This document shows positions 43,034 through 56,914 of a stretch of DNA of 64,000 bases, piece after piece. The notes beneath the pieces were generated by a model. The model was not told the DNA's origin and searched no databases. It saw nothing but the letters and a program-made list of their open reading frames with translations. Numbering within the stretch: position 1 is the stretch's first letter; each line of letters starts with the position of its first letter. Origin of the DNA: Exiguobacterium sibiricum 7-3 (lineage in GTDB: Bacteria > Bacillota > Bacilli > Exiguobacteriales > Exiguobacteriaceae); NCBI RefSeq assembly GCF_000620865.1, contig NZ_KK211190.1, positions 323,971 to 387,970 of the forward strand. Reading direction: 5' to 3'. The position numbers and the translations under genes were made by a program.

Positions 43034-44065
43034 ATGAAGATGGGGTGGCGTGAATTAATTCGGATGAAACAACGATTCACCTTGATGGCAATCGTGACGA
43101 CCTTGATCGTCTTATTGATTTTAATGATTTCCGGTCTTGCGGACGGACTGGCATATGACAATGGAGCCGTCGTCCGGAACTTACCGGTCGAACAGATGGC
43201 GCTCAGCCAAGACGCCGAAGGACAACTGACACGATCGTTCTTAGATCAAGCCGATCAGCCGTCCGGGACGGAAGCGTTAGGGGTCCAAAGTATGGTCCTT
43301 GAGAAAAAGAATGGCACAAAAGATGATGTGACGGTTTTTGCCTCTCCAGCCGATACGACATATGGACCAAGCCAATTGTCGGAATTGAAGACGGGGCAAG
43401 TCTTGGTCGATACGGAGTATGCAAAACAAAGCGGAACAAAAGTCGGTGATACGATCACGGATTTCCGGACAAAGACGACGTTTGAAATCGTCGGGACGGT
43501 CAGCGATGGACGGTATAGCCATGCACCGGTTCTTTGGACGACACTAAATACGTGGAACACGTGGCAGGACAAGATGAAGACGAATTATGTGTCAGCGTTC
43601 CTCAGTCAGGATCCGATCAAGACGGATCTTGCGACGTATACGAAAAAACAAATCGTCGAACAAGTACCGGGTTATTCAGCAGAACAAAACTCATTCCAAA
43701 TGATGCGAATTGCGCTCGTCTTGATTGGTTCCTTGATTTTGACCGCCTTCTTCTACATCTTGACGATGCAGAAGATGAAACAGCTTGGCATCTTAAAAGC
43801 GATTGGAATCCGGACACGAACGATCGGGCAAGGACTTGTCTTACAAGTATTCCTCTTGACGGTAGTCTCGTTTTTGATCAGTTTACTTTTGACATGGACG
43901 ATTGGTCAGCTCTTACCGGGCAGCCTACCGTTCAGATTTGAATGGATGACGAGTTTCGGATATGGTGGGTTGATTGTGTTGACGGCGATGCTTGGGAGTC
44001 TGATTCCGTTGCGCGCCTTGAAAAAACTGGAGCCGGCTGATGCGATGGGAGGAATGACAGGATGA
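43034..44065 (+). CDS. hrtB: Haem exporter permease HrtB
   Basis: A FtsX/MacB-type permease of 343 aa: one N-terminal helix (about 17-35), a 180-residue extracellular domain, and three C-terminal helices. ISGLADGLAYDN after the first helix and LTAFFYILTMQKMKQLGILKAIG closely resemble S. aureus HrtB. GGAGGG is eight bases before the ATG. It protects against haem toxicity with HrtA and is controlled by the HssR site just upstream. The order is permease first, then ATPase; the start of hrtA overlaps its stop. Confidence 0.92.
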   Translation: MKMGWRELIRMKQRFTLMAIVTTLIVLLILMISGLADGLAYDNGAVVRNLPVEQMALSQDAEGQLTRSFLDQADQPSGTEALGVQSMVLEKKNGTKDDVTVFASPADTTYGPSQLSELKTGQVLVDTEYAKQSGTKVGDTITDFRTKTTFEIVGTVSDGRYSHAPVLWTTLNTWNTWQDKMKTNYVSAFLSQDPIKTDLATYTKKQIVEQVPGYSAEQNSFQMMRIALVLIGSLILTAFFYILTMQKMKQLGILKAIGIRTRTIGQGLVLQVFLLTVVSFLISLLLTWTIGQLLPGSLPFRFEWMTSFGYGGLIVLTAMLGSLIPLRALKKLEPADAMGGMTG

Positions 44066-44706
44066 TTAAGATGACACAGGTCGAACAAACATATGGAGCG
44101 ATGAAGGTCTTGCAGGATGTTTCATTTGAAGCTGATACAGGTGAGCTGATTGCCCTCGTCGGACCGAGTGGGAGTGGAAAAAGTACGTTACTTCAATTGC
44201 TTGGTCTACTGCAGACGCCTTCAAGTGGTGTGATTCAGTTCGATGGAAGTCCGCTCAGTGATACATCGGACGAAGGACGACGTCAGATGCGACTCGAAGA
44301 AATCGGCTTCATCTTCCAAGAGTCACACCTCGTTCCGTTTTTGACGGCAGCGGAACAACTGGAGCTCGTGGCGGAAGAAGCAGGACGAACAATTGATGCT
44401 GCTGCCCAGTTGGAGGTCTTCGGCTTGCGTGACAGACGAGATCACTTACCGCACGCCTTATCGGGTGGGGAACGGCAACGGGTGGCAATTGCCCGCGCCC
44501 TCGTCAACGATCCGCGTCTCGTCTTAGCGGATGAACCGACGGCGAGCCTTGATTATACGAACGCGCAACAAGTAATGGAACTGTTACGCAAGCAAGCACA
44601 TGAGTACGGGAAGACCGTCATCGTCATCACCCATGATGAACGGATGTTATCCTATTGTGACCGCGTGTTACGGATGGAAGATGGTCAGATTCAAGAAATC
44701 AATTAA
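44062..44706 (+). CDS. hrtA: Haem exporter ATP-binding protein HrtA
   Basis: ATPase of 214 aa. Walker A GPSGSGKST (about 34-42), RLEEIGFIFQESHLVPFLTA as in HrtA, signature LSGGERQRVAIARAL, Walker B LVLADEPTASLD, and switch His in VITHDERML are intact. It pairs with HrtB in the MacB-like haem exporter. The ATGA overlap couples the two genes. Confidence 0.94.
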   Translation: MIKMTQVEQTYGAMKVLQDVSFEADTGELIALVGPSGSGKSTLLQLLGLLQTPSSGVIQFDGSPLSDTSDEGRRQMRLEEIGFIFQESHLVPFLTAAEQLELVAEEAGRTIDAAAQLEVFGLRDRRDHLPHALSGGERQRVAIARALVNDPRLVLADEPTASLDYTNAQQVMELLRKQAHEYGKTVIVITHDERMLSYCDRVLRMEDGQIQEIN

Positions 44707-44712
44707 AAGAGG

Positions 44713-44768
44713 ATACTGCTTCGACTTTTGTTTTCGCACCAAAAAATAAAAGTCGAAGCAGTATTTTT
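44713..44768 (+). terminator. Terminator of hrtBA
   Basis: ATACTGCTTCGACTTTT and AAAAGTCGAAGCAGTAT form a perfect 17-bp stem followed by TTTTT. Confidence 0.96.
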
Positions 44769-44776
44769 GATATACT
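44768..44776 (+). promoter_or_regulatory. Possible extended -10 promoter
   Basis: TGA followed by TATACT lies at the end of the hrtBA terminator, 38 bases before the next start codon. Confidence 0.4.
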
Positions 44777-44813
44777 GAACTGAACACGAATAATCTAAGG
44801 GTGGATTTAAACG

Positions 44814-45791
44814 ATGGACTTATCTAAATTCATACAGTCAGAATTGGAAACGATTAATACGGCACAGATTACGAAATGGTTGGAAGATAAAAGTTTATCC
44901 AAACGTGACTATAAACGATTGGTTGAAGATTTTAAAGCGATTGTCATCATGGAACAAGCGGGGTTTTATGAACAAGCCGATGCACGCTTCAGGCAGTGGA
45001 AACCTTTACCGTTACCGGCAGAAATTTACCGTTATCGATTGGCGATTGCAGGAAAAATCGGTGGGAAACGATTGGCCCGAAAACGTTTTTTAGCATATCC
45101 TTCTGCTGTACAGAACCATTCGCAACTGAAGTCGTGGAAAAAAAATCTTCAGAGCAATCCGTTATGGTTAGGTGGAATCGTCGTAGCCGGTCTATTGGCC
45201 GTCGGAATCACTCAGATTGATTTTTCCGAGGAAGCTCCGCCTAAAAAAGCTTCCGAGCAAACGAACGTTGAACAAAAACTTGCGTCTTTAGAAAAAGAAG
45301 TCGAACAGCTTAAGCAAAAAAATGAGAAGATGACGGCATCTGAAGAAAAAAAGAATACGACGAAAAAGCCGAAAGCGGATCAATCGAAAGAAACGGAACA
45401 AACAGAGGTGCAATCGTCAAAGAAGGAACCGGCACAAGCACTTCAAGAGGCAGTTTCTTCCGTTCAGTCTAAAGAGTATAAAACGGCGAACCAATTGTTG
45501 ACGGGAAATGTTCTGACGAACAAAGAAACAGCCGGTATGGCACGTTTCTATAAATTGATTGCCGCCGGAAAGCTGAAAGAAACCAAACAAAGTGACTACA
45601 TTGCGTATCGAAATGATTTCCCGGAATCCGGTTACATGAGTGATGTCTTATGGATGCAGGCGGTTTACGAACAAAAAAATAAAGTCGGCAATTACAAAAC
45701 GACATTACAGGAATTAGCGAAACAACCGGATAACGAATGGTCATATGCTGCGAAGGCAATTCTTCAAGGTAAGAGTACACTGGGAGATTGA
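44814..45791 (+). CDS. Single-pass membrane protein of unknown function
   Basis: A 325-aa protein not recognised as a named family. Residues 1-112 are predicted cytoplasmic and basic, with helical repeats. One transmembrane helix lies at about 117-135 ([19 protein letters not shown]). Outside follows a coiled coil (about 147-178), a Lys/Glu/Thr-rich linker (to about 205) and a helical C-terminal domain of 110 residues resembling TPR-like repeats ([19 protein letters not shown]). The topology suggests a scaffold linking the cytoplasm to the envelope. The ribosome binding site AAGGGTGG is modest. It is a single gene between hrtBA and upp. Confidence 0.75.
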   Translation: MDLSKFIQSELETINTAQITKWLEDKSLSKRDYKRLVEDFKAIVIMEQAGFYEQADARFRQWKPLPLPAEIYRYRLAIAGKIGGKRLARKRFLAYPSAVQNHSQLKSWKKNLQSNPLWLGGIVVAGLLAVGITQIDFSEEAPPKKASEQTNVEQKLASLEKEVEQLKQKNEKMTASEEKKNTTKKPKADQSKETEQTEVQSSKKEPAQALQEAVSSVQSKEYKTANQLLTGNVLTNKETAGMARFYKLIAAGKLKETKQSDYIAYRNDFPESGYMSDVLWMQAVYEQKNKVGNYKTTLQELAKQPDNEWSYAAKAILQGKSTLGD

Positions 45792-45867
45792 TTCGAAGAA
45801 AACAGTTCCCAAGCAGTTGCTTTTTGGAGTACAATGCGAAAAGAGAATGGAGAGGAGATGCAAAACA

Positions 45868-46497
45868 ATGAGTAAAGTACATGTATTTGATCACCCATTG
45901 ATTCAGCACAAGATGACGATCATGCGTAAAGTCGAAACAGGAACGAAACAATTCCGGGAGCTTGTCGACGAAGTGGCTTCATTGATGGCATATGAACTCA
46001 CACGTGACCTTCCACTTACTGACGTTGAAATCGAGACACCGGTCACGAAAACGACGCAAAAGATGATCGAGGGCAAGAAACTGGGAATCGTTCCGATTCT
46101 TCGTGCCGGTCTTGGGATGGTAGACGGCATGCTCCGCATGATGCCGAACGTCAAAGTCGGACACATCGGTCTTTACCGTGATCCGGAAACACTTGAGCCG
46201 ACAGAATACTATCTCAAATTACCGACTGACGTCGCAGAACGTGATTTCGTCGTCGTTGATCCAATGCTTGCGACAGGCGGTTCGGCTGCTGACGCAATCT
46301 CCTCTTTGAAAAAACAGGGTGCACAAAGCATTAAGCTCGCTTGCCTCTGTGCGGCACCTGAAGGCGTCAAACGTATTCAGGAAGAACATCCGGATGTCGA
46401 TATCTATCTTGCGGCACTTGATGAGAAATTGAACGACCATGGTTATATCGTTCCCGGACTCGGGGATGCGGGTGACCGTCTGTTTGGTACAAAGTAA
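45868..46497 (+). CDS. upp: Uracil phosphoribosyltransferase
   Basis: Pyrimidine salvage enzyme of 209 aa making UMP from uracil and PRPP. The PRPP loop is [13 protein letters not shown] and the uracil-binding end is [25 protein letters not shown] gives the ribosome binding site for the ATG at 45868; a longer frame upstream is not used. upp between glyA and wecB/atp follows Bacillus order, here with hss-hrt and one other gene inserted. Confidence 0.98.
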   Translation: MSKVHVFDHPLIQHKMTIMRKVETGTKQFRELVDEVASLMAYELTRDLPLTDVEIETPVTKTTQKMIEGKKLGIVPILRAGLGMVDGMLRMMPNVKVGHIGLYRDPETLEPTEYYLKLPTDVAERDFVVVDPMLATGGSAADAISSLKKQGAQSIKLACLCAAPEGVKRIQEEHPDVDIYLAALDEKLNDHGYIVPGLGDAGDRLFGTK

Positions 46498-46509
46498 TCA
46501 ACAGAGTGA

Positions 46510-46542
46510 AAGGCGCTTCCTGTGAAGGGAGTGCCTTTTTTT
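46510..46542 (+). terminator. Terminator of upp
   Basis: AAGGCGCTTCC pairs with GGGAGTGCCTT (two wobbles) followed by a T run. Confidence 0.9.
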
Positions 46543-46625
46543 GTACGAGTTGCCACGAGCGTTCACTGCGCACGTGATCTGGAATATGTTTTAATAAGAA
46601 CAGAAGCAAGAAGGAGGAAGTCCGT

Positions 46626-47762
46626 ATGCCCATCAAAGTCATGCCGATTTTCGGCACAAGACCGGAAGCCATCAAAATGGCACCGCTCGTCAACGTCTTA
46701 AAGAACAATCCTGCATTTGATGTCCATGTCACGATTACGGCCCAACACCGGGAAATGCTTGATCAAGTCTTGGAGCTGTTCCAGATTACACCCGATCACG
46801 ATTTGAACATCATGAAAGCGCGGCAGACCTTGGTCGACATCACGACACGTGGCCTCGAAGGACTCGACGCCGTCATGAAGGACGTCCGACCGGATCTTGT
46901 CCTTGTCCATGGTGACACGACGACGACGTTCGTCGGCAGCCTTGCTGCCTACTACAATCAAATTGCCGTGGGTCATGTCGAGGCCGGACTTCGGACCTAC
47001 AATAAGTACTCACCGTTTCCGGAAGAAGTGAACCGGCAATTGACCTCGACGCTGGCCGATCTGCATTTTGCGCCGACCGAACAGGCAGCAGCGAATCTGG
47101 CGTCGGAAAACAGACACGCAGGCGTTTTCGTGACCGGCAACACGGCAATCGATGCCTTGCAAACGACGGTCCAACCGGATTATGTCCATCCCGTTCTCGA
47201 ACAGATTGGTTCGAAACGGCTCGTCCTGATGACGGCGCACCGGCGGGAAAATTTAGGTGCGAAGATGCATCAGATGTTCCGGGCCATTCGGCGTCTCGTC
47301 GACGACCATCCGGACATTCATGTCGTCTATCCGGTCCACTTGAATCCTGTCGTTCAGGAAGCAGCGAGTGAGGTATTCGGAGGACACGACCGCATCACCT
47401 TGATTCCACCGCTCGACGTCTTTGACTTCCATAACTTCGCGAGCCGGGCCCATCTCATCTTGACGGATTCCGGCGGCGTTCAGGAAGAAGCCCCGTCACT
47501 CGGTGTGCCGGTCCTTGTCTTACGCGACACGACGGAACGTCCGGAAGGCGTCAAAGCGGGAACGTTGAAGCTGGCCGGAACGGATGAAGAAACAATCTAT
47601 CGTCTGGCGAGTGAATTGCTCGAAGACGAAGTCGCGTATAAGAAGATGGCCCAGGCCTCGAATCCGTATGGAGATGGTCATGCCTCAGAGCGGATTGCGG
47701 CGGCGATTTTAGAACATTTTAATCAGGATGCGGCGTTTGAGCCGTTTAAAGTCGAAAACTGA
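46626..47762 (+). CDS. wecB: UDP-N-acetylglucosamine 2-epimerase (non-hydrolysing)
   Basis: Converts UDP-GlcNAc to UDP-ManNAc for wall teichoic acid linkage units, 378 aa, cytoplasmic; B. subtilis mnaA is the equivalent. FGTRPEAIKMAPL, HGDTTTTFVGSLAAYY, VGHVEAGLRTYNKYSPFPEEVNR, TAHRRENLG and the LTDSGGVQEEAPSLGVP motif bearing catalytic and UDP-binding residues are all present. AAGGAGG precedes the ATG. It precedes the atp operon as in Bacillus. Confidence 0.97.
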   Translation: MPIKVMPIFGTRPEAIKMAPLVNVLKNNPAFDVHVTITAQHREMLDQVLELFQITPDHDLNIMKARQTLVDITTRGLEGLDAVMKDVRPDLVLVHGDTTTTFVGSLAAYYNQIAVGHVEAGLRTYNKYSPFPEEVNRQLTSTLADLHFAPTEQAAANLASENRHAGVFVTGNTAIDALQTTVQPDYVHPVLEQIGSKRLVLMTAHRRENLGAKMHQMFRAIRRLVDDHPDIHVVYPVHLNPVVQEAASEVFGGHDRITLIPPLDVFDFHNFASRAHLILTDSGGVQEEAPSLGVPVLVLRDTTERPEGVKAGTLKLAGTDEETIYRLASELLEDEVAYKKMAQASNPYGDGHASERIAAAILEHFNQDAAFEPFKVEN

Positions 47763-47782
47763 CGAAAGTTTAGACATACAGT

Positions 47783-47827
47783 AAAAGGACCGGTGCTACC
47801 GTCAAAAACGGCGGCACCGGTCCTTTT
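47783..47827. terminator. Bidirectional terminator, wecB and pentapeptide protein
   Basis: AAAAGGACCGGTGC and GCACCGGTCCTTTT form a perfect 14-bp stem with an inner ACCGT/ACGGC stem; T runs on both strands. Confidence 0.93.
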
Positions 47828-47878
47828 ATGGAACACAACAGATCACCTTTCCAAATATCGTGAACGTCCTCGTTTCAT

Positions 47879-47905
47879 GCGACTCCTGCATGAGGAAGAG
47901 GGCGG
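47879..47905 (+). other. Short sequence resembling the 5' block of elements A and B
   Basis: GCGACTCCTGCATGAGGAAG contains the GACTCCT block in a CATGC/GCATG hairpin loop, flanked by CCTC/GAGG. The remaining blocks are missing, so this may be a truncated copy or chance. Confidence 0.25.
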
Positions 47906-47970
47906 AACGACTGTTAAGATAGTATAACTCTTATGTTTACTCTTGTTAGAGAATAGTGAATACCATGTCA

Positions 47971-48765
47971 TTACGTCCAGTGCGACGGACGGAGCAGCCG
48001 TTCCGGCAGACGTGTCTTGGCGTCGCCTTGTGCCGCATTGACCTGTGCCTGCGTCAAAAACAACGCATCGGTCAAATCAGCTCCAGCTAACTGACAGTCA
48101 CGCAGGTCGGCACCGAGGAAGTTGACGCCGCGCAACCGGCTGTTCGATAAGTTTGCCGCGAGCAAAAACTGGCCGCGGACGCTTAAGCCGGAGAAGTCCT
48201 GTCCGGCAAGATTTTTCCCGATCCAGTCGCGAGGAAGCGTACGTCTGCCTTTTCCGGCGGCAAATGGCGTTTGAACCAGTTCTTCGATTTGGGCAAGAAG
48301 CGGTAACAAGCTTGCCCGTACTTGATCGAGATCGAGTGCCGCCAGTTTGTCCGGAGAAGAGCGGGTCAGAGCATCGAGTTCAGCCAGCTTGCCCTCGAGC
48401 AAAGGATGAATGGTCCGGGTGACTGGTCGGATACCGTCCGTCAGGTACCACATCATTTCCTGCAAGTGGACCATTTTTGGATAGAGCGTATACATGGCGG
48501 GTTTCGTCGTTTCATCGTAGATACCTTTGAATGTCACTTGCGAAATCTGTTGACCGGCACCGAAGCAGTCGTAGACAGTGCATCCTTTATATCCGTTCGG
48601 GCGCAACCGGTCGTGAATCCGGCAGCGGTAATCCGTATCTAAATTCCGGCAAGGCGTCGCTTCCGGTTTGTCGTGACCAAAATCGCTTGAGGCGGAAAAC
48701 GCAAGGGCCGTGCAACAGAGTCCGAAGCAATCCCCGCACTGAACACGAAAGCGTTCGGTTTCCAT
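47971..48765 (-). CDS. Cys-rich pentapeptide-repeat protein
   Basis: A 264-aa cytoplasmic protein of unknown function. Start METERFRV is set by AAGGAAGTGA; the longer frame upstream is noncoding. The N-terminal 70 residues carry eight cysteines (10, 13, 17, 18, 39, 48, 62, 67), in a CxxCxxxCC cluster and later single Cys with a nearby His, resembling YkgJ-type zinc or iron-sulphur binding domains. A helical middle (80-200) follows. The C-terminus (about 205-255) has pentapeptide repeats of A(D/N)LxxA type, forming a short right-handed beta-helix. Combination of metal cluster and pentapeptide helix is seen in a few Bacillales proteins; no substrate is known. Confidence 0.85.
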   Translation of the reverse strand: METERFRVQCGDCFGLCCTALAFSASSDFGHDKPEATPCRNLDTDYRCRIHDRLRPNGYKGCTVYDCFGAGQQISQVTFKGIYDETTKPAMYTLYPKMVHLQEMMWYLTDGIRPVTRTIHPLLEGKLAELDALTRSSPDKLAALDLDQVRASLLPLLAQIEELVQTPFAAGKGRRTLPRDWIGKNLAGQDFSGLSVRGQFLLAANLSNSRLRGVNFLGADLRDCQLAGADLTDALFLTQAQVNAAQGDAKTRLPERLLRPSHWT

Positions 48766-49117
48766 GAGTTTCACTTCCTTTTGGTTAATCTGACTTCTTT
48801 TTACCACAGATCGGTAATCGTGGACAATCGTTTTCAAATCATGGGGAATGAATGAAAATAGCATAGGATTAGCTCGAACGGACGAACAAAATATATGTTT
48901 TTTGTAAAAAAAGAGCCGCATCATGACCTTGAAAATAGAAACTCATCCGTGAATTTTTAAGCTGTGACAAGGCACACACGAGACGAATTGGAAATCGTCC
49001 ACCGGCTTTGTTACAAACAGATGTCAGAGACGTTTTTATGTCCCGAAACGGAAGCGTTTACAATTGTGAATGAAAAATGTTTTTTCACAAAATAGACACA
49101 AATCAAATTTAGACGAC

Positions 49118-49146
49118 TTGTTTCTCATTCCGAAAGACGATATAAC
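49118..49146 (+). promoter_or_regulatory. atp operon promoter P1 (predicted)
   Basis: TTGTTT and TATAAC with a 17-base spacer; transcription would start near 49153, giving a leader of some 265 bases. Confidence 0.55.
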
Positions 49147-49165
49147 GTTACTGTTCAATGGTTTT

Positions 49166-49180
49166 GTTCACCTAGTGAAC
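49166..49180. promoter_or_regulatory. Perfect palindrome just downstream of atp P1
   Basis: GTTCAC-CTA-GTGAAC lies 13-27 bases after the predicted start of P1. The core TTCAC-N3-GTGAA is found again inside the promoter of the MFS gene at 61244-61256. Confidence 0.5.
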
Positions 49181-49317
49181 CATCTCGATAAACGTTGATA
49201 GTACTACATATTTTCTTCACATCTTCGTGAAAAGAGTGGCACGGGACACCTCTGTGAAAACCTTATCAATTGTTGATATACAATGGTTTTACGGCTCCAT
49301 TTTAATTGTGAATTCAT

Positions 49318-49347
49318 TTGACTATGAAATGGTTCTCATTGTATTCT
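49318..49347 (+). promoter_or_regulatory. atp operon promoter P2 (predicted)
   Basis: TTGACT and TATTCT with an 18-base spacer, about 70 bases before the first atp start codon. Confidence 0.5.
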
Positions 49348-49419
49348 TGACTAGTATGAAAATCCGCAAATTGTGGGAAAGAAAAAGAACTCACAACTGG
49401 GAAAAGGGGGTCGTCTCTA

Positions 49420-49638
49420 GTGCGCCAAAAAGGGCTCGCGACGAGTATGGTCATGGCCTCGCAAATTTCGACGGCACTAGCCGCACCGATCGTCATCGGC
49501 TTTCTTGTTGGGAACTATGGGGAACAGCAGGACTGGTGGCAAAAGATGGGCGCGACGTTTGCAGTGTTCATCGGGATTTTCATCGGAATTCTCTGCATGA
49601 TCGCAATGATCAGGCACTTGTTAGGAGACAAGACATGA
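49420..49638 (+). CDS. atpZ: AtpZ/AtpI family small membrane protein
   Basis: A 72-aa protein with two hydrophobic segments, the helical hairpin of the AtpZ/AtpI family (ALAAPIVIGFLVGNYG, WWQKMGATFAVFIGIFIGI). AtpZ helps ATP synthase assembly, perhaps with AtpI as a cation channel. GTG start with AAAGGGGG nine bases ahead. Its stop overlaps the atpI start (ATGA). First gene of the atp operon. Confidence 0.88.
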   Translation: MRQKGLATSMVMASQISTALAAPIVIGFLVGNYGEQQDWWQKMGATFAVFIGIFIGILCMIAMIRHLLGDKT

Positions 49639-50021
49639 ATATCATCCTTCAAGATGCGTTGTATCGTGCGTACTTAAGATGGTTCGGACTCTATTATGGA
49701 ATCCTTGCCGTTCTGTTACTTGTCGGTTATCCGAGTGATCCGGTGATTTATGGACTGGCACTGGGTGGGGCAGGTAGCTTCATGATCTTGACGCTTCAAC
49801 GATTAAGCGTCGATCGAATGTATCGTGTAATCGAGCGTGGGCGCAAGCCGATGTCTCGAGGGACCGTATCACGCATGGCGGTCGCGGTACTCTGTGTGAT
49901 GATCGGCTTGAAGTATGAAGCCGAATTGTCATTAACTGCGGTGGTAATAGGCCTTCTCGCCGGCCACGTCATACAATTTTGTGAGTATTTTACTCACGAA
50001 CTTAAGCGGGAAAAGAGGTGA
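49635..50021 (+). CDS. atpI: ATP synthase protein I
   Basis: A 128-aa membrane protein with about four helices (near 17-35, 40-55, 78-94, 98-116), in the place and of the size of atpI, which assists c-ring assembly and Mg2+ supply in some bacteria. AGGAGAC is eight bases before the ATG at 49635; a much longer frame from 49227 begins in promoter DNA and is rejected. It ends just before the atpB ribosome binding site. Confidence 0.9.
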   Translation: MNIILQDALYRAYLRWFGLYYGILAVLLLVGYPSDPVIYGLALGGAGSFMILTLQRLSVDRMYRVIERGRKPMSRGTVSRMAVAVLCVMIGLKYEAELSLTAVVIGLLAGHVIQFCEYFTHELKREKR

Positions 50022-50029
50022 ATAATCAA

Positions 50030-50773
50030 ATGAACCACGAAATGCCACTTTACGAAATCCCACTCTGGGGCGACTTCGTTCTGTACGGTAGCTGGACAAA
50101 CTTGATCACAGTGCTGATTGCAGCTGCTCTCGTTTTCCTGATTGCCGTGGCCGGTACGCGACGTCTTGTGATGAAGCCAACCGGTGCTCAAAACGTGATG
50201 GAAATGTTCCTCGAGTTCGTTCGCGGAATCATCAGCAGCACGATGGACTGGAAAACAGGGGGTCGCTTCCTAACTTTCGGAATGACACTGTTCCTCTTCA
50301 TCATCGTGTCCAACTTAATGGGTCTTCCCTTTAACGTTGTGACGGGTCACTACATTTGGTTCAACTCACCAACTGCAGATCCGTATGTGACACTTGCACT
50401 TTCATCTATGGTAGTGGTCATGAGCCATTATTACGGTGTGAAAATGCGCGGCTTCGGCTCGTATGCGAAAACGTTTATGACGCCGATGTTCATTATTACC
50501 ATCATCGAGGAGTTCGCAAACACGTTGACACTTGGTCTTCGTCTTTACGGTAACATCTTCGCGGGTGAGATCATGATTGGTATCATTCTCTCGATCGGTA
50601 TCATCTCTGGAACGAACGATTTCCAATTCCTCGGACCAGTCGGTGTCATCCTGTCAGCGATCCCAATGTTGATCTGGCAAGGATTCTCACTCTTCATCGG
50701 AGCAATCCAAGCGTATATCTTCCTTATCTTAACGATGGTTTACATCGGGCATAAGGCAGCGCACGACCATTAA
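50030..50773 (+). CDS. atpB: ATP synthase F0 subunit a
   Basis: Proton channel stator subunit of 247 aa with five to six helices. ANTLTLGLRLYGNIFAGEI carries the essential Arg facing the c-ring. The ATG at 50030 follows AGAGGTGA by eight bases; the GTG at 50018 lies before this site. Followed after 75 bases by atpE. Confidence 0.97.
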   Translation: MNHEMPLYEIPLWGDFVLYGSWTNLITVLIAAALVFLIAVAGTRRLVMKPTGAQNVMEMFLEFVRGIISSTMDWKTGGRFLTFGMTLFLFIIVSNLMGLPFNVVTGHYIWFNSPTADPYVTLALSSMVVVMSHYYGVKMRGFGSYAKTFMTPMFIITIIEEFANTLTLGLRLYGNIFAGEIMIGIILSIGIISGTNDFQFLGPVGVILSAIPMLIWQGFSLFIGAIQAYIFLILTMVYIGHKAAHDH

Positions 50774-51061
<288 letters not shown>

Positions 51062-51093
51062 TCCGTATTTAATCTTACGTACCAAGAACTGAG

Positions 51094-51158
51094 CTACATA
51101 GGGCGTTATTCGTTCCATTAGAGTGAACCGTCATGGGGGCTACGGCTCCCTTATGTAG
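51094..51158 (+). other. Intercistronic hairpin between atpE and atpF
   Basis: CTACATA and TATGTAG enclose GGG/CCC and an inner structured segment in the 136-base gap after atpE. There is no T run, so it is more likely an mRNA stability or processing element than a terminator. Confidence 0.6.
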
Positions 51159-51170
51159 ATATTGAAGTAG

Positions 51171-53792
<2,622 letters not shown>

Positions 53793-53843
53793 GAGATTTC
53801 TCTTAGGCTCGGCCGGACGCTCTTGATACTAACAAGGTGGTGA

Positions 53844-54701
<858 letters not shown>

Positions 54702-54721
54702 TCCACTCGGCGTAATGATAG

Positions 54722-56155
<1,434 letters not shown>

Positions 56156-56181
56156 GTGACAAAGCATAAGGGGGACTTGAG

Positions 56182-56595
56182 ATGAACACACTTCATGTCA
56201 ATATCGTCACCCCGGATGGCGAAGTGTATGATGGCGATGTCCGTATGGTCGTTGCGAAAACGATATCTGGTGAAATCGGGGTTCTCCCGCACCACGTACC
56301 GCTCGTAACACCACTCGACATCAGCATCTTGAAGTTGCGCCACGAAGATGGCGGACGCACGTTGATCGCTATCAGCGGTGGCTTTATGGAAGTGCGCCAG
56401 GATACAGTGACAGTTCTTGCTGAAACGGCTGAAGCAGCAGACAAGGTCGATTACGACCGTGCGTCGGCTGCGAAAGTCCGGGCAGAACGTCGCCTCCAGG
56501 ACACGAAATTATCAGACCTTGAGTTCAAACGCGCTGAGCTTTCATTGAAACGCGCAATTAACCGTCTCAACCTAAAAGAGTACGGTCGCGATTGA
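56182..56595 (+). CDS. atpC: ATP synthase F1 subunit epsilon
   Basis: Rotor subunit of 137 aa that joins gamma and can inhibit ATP hydrolysis. The N-terminal beta sandwich ([33 protein letters not shown]) and the C-terminal helical hairpin (from ADKVDYDRA to the end) are both present, so the inhibitory arm is complete. Last gene of the operon. Confidence 0.97.
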   Translation: MNTLHVNIVTPDGEVYDGDVRMVVAKTISGEIGVLPHHVPLVTPLDISILKLRHEDGGRTLIAISGGFMEVRQDTVTVLAETAEAADKVDYDRASAAKVRAERRLQDTKLSDLEFKRAELSLKRAINRLNLKEYGRD

Positions 56596-56602
56596 CCAAG
56601 TT

Positions 56603-56643
56603 AAAAAGACCCGGTTTCCGTCATGGAAGCCGGGTCTTTTTTA
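56603..56643 (+). terminator. Terminator of the atp operon
   Basis: AAAAGACCCGGTTTCC pairs with GGAAGCCGGGTCTTTT around GTCAT, then more T residues. Confidence 0.95.
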
Positions 56644-56914
56644 GGACAGGTCAATGATTTTCTGTAGGACAACCGTTTTCACAAATCCATTGGGGGATTC
56701 AGGTTTAACAACGGACAAAAAAGTAAAAGTACATTATATGTGTCCTCTTCACACATTTTTCAATCTTATTATGTGGAATTTTCCATAATCATCTTTTCAT
56801 AATATATTTTATAGGATAAAATAAATTATCTTGTGCCTTTTTGTTTGCGCAATCATTCATTGTATGAAATCATGGTAAGGTTGGAAAAACCTTAACAGAA
56901 GAGGTGCAGTAGCA
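56644..56914. other. AT-rich spacer before ywzB
   Basis: Beyond the atp terminator no gene is seen in about 270 bases. An imperfect palindrome ATTATGTGGAAT/TTTCCATAAT lies at 56768-56789. TTGTTT and TATGAA (near 56841-56868, spacer 16) are a weak promoter candidate for ywzB. Confidence 0.4.

Larger units (their letters stand above)
48766..49419. other. Long regulatory region before the atp operon
   Basis: About 650 bases without a credible gene. It holds two plus-strand promoter candidates (49118-49146 and 49318-49347), the palindrome 49166-49180, a second palindrome TATCAA-TTG-TTGATA at 49264-49278, and TTGTGAA/TTCACAA arms 13 bases apart at 49064-49090. The long AT-rich leader suggests layered control of ATP synthase. 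Confidence 0.6.

Noticed and set aside
49064-49090. TTGTGAA...TTCACAA as a Rex operator before atp
   Set aside because: The arms fit Rex, but they are 13 bases apart where Rex sites have four; it is more likely an AT-rich hairpin.
49227-49634. Long N-terminal extension of atpI
   Set aside because: The extension reads through promoter DNA and atpZ in another frame; the start at 49635 has a proper ribosome binding site and gives a normal AtpI length.
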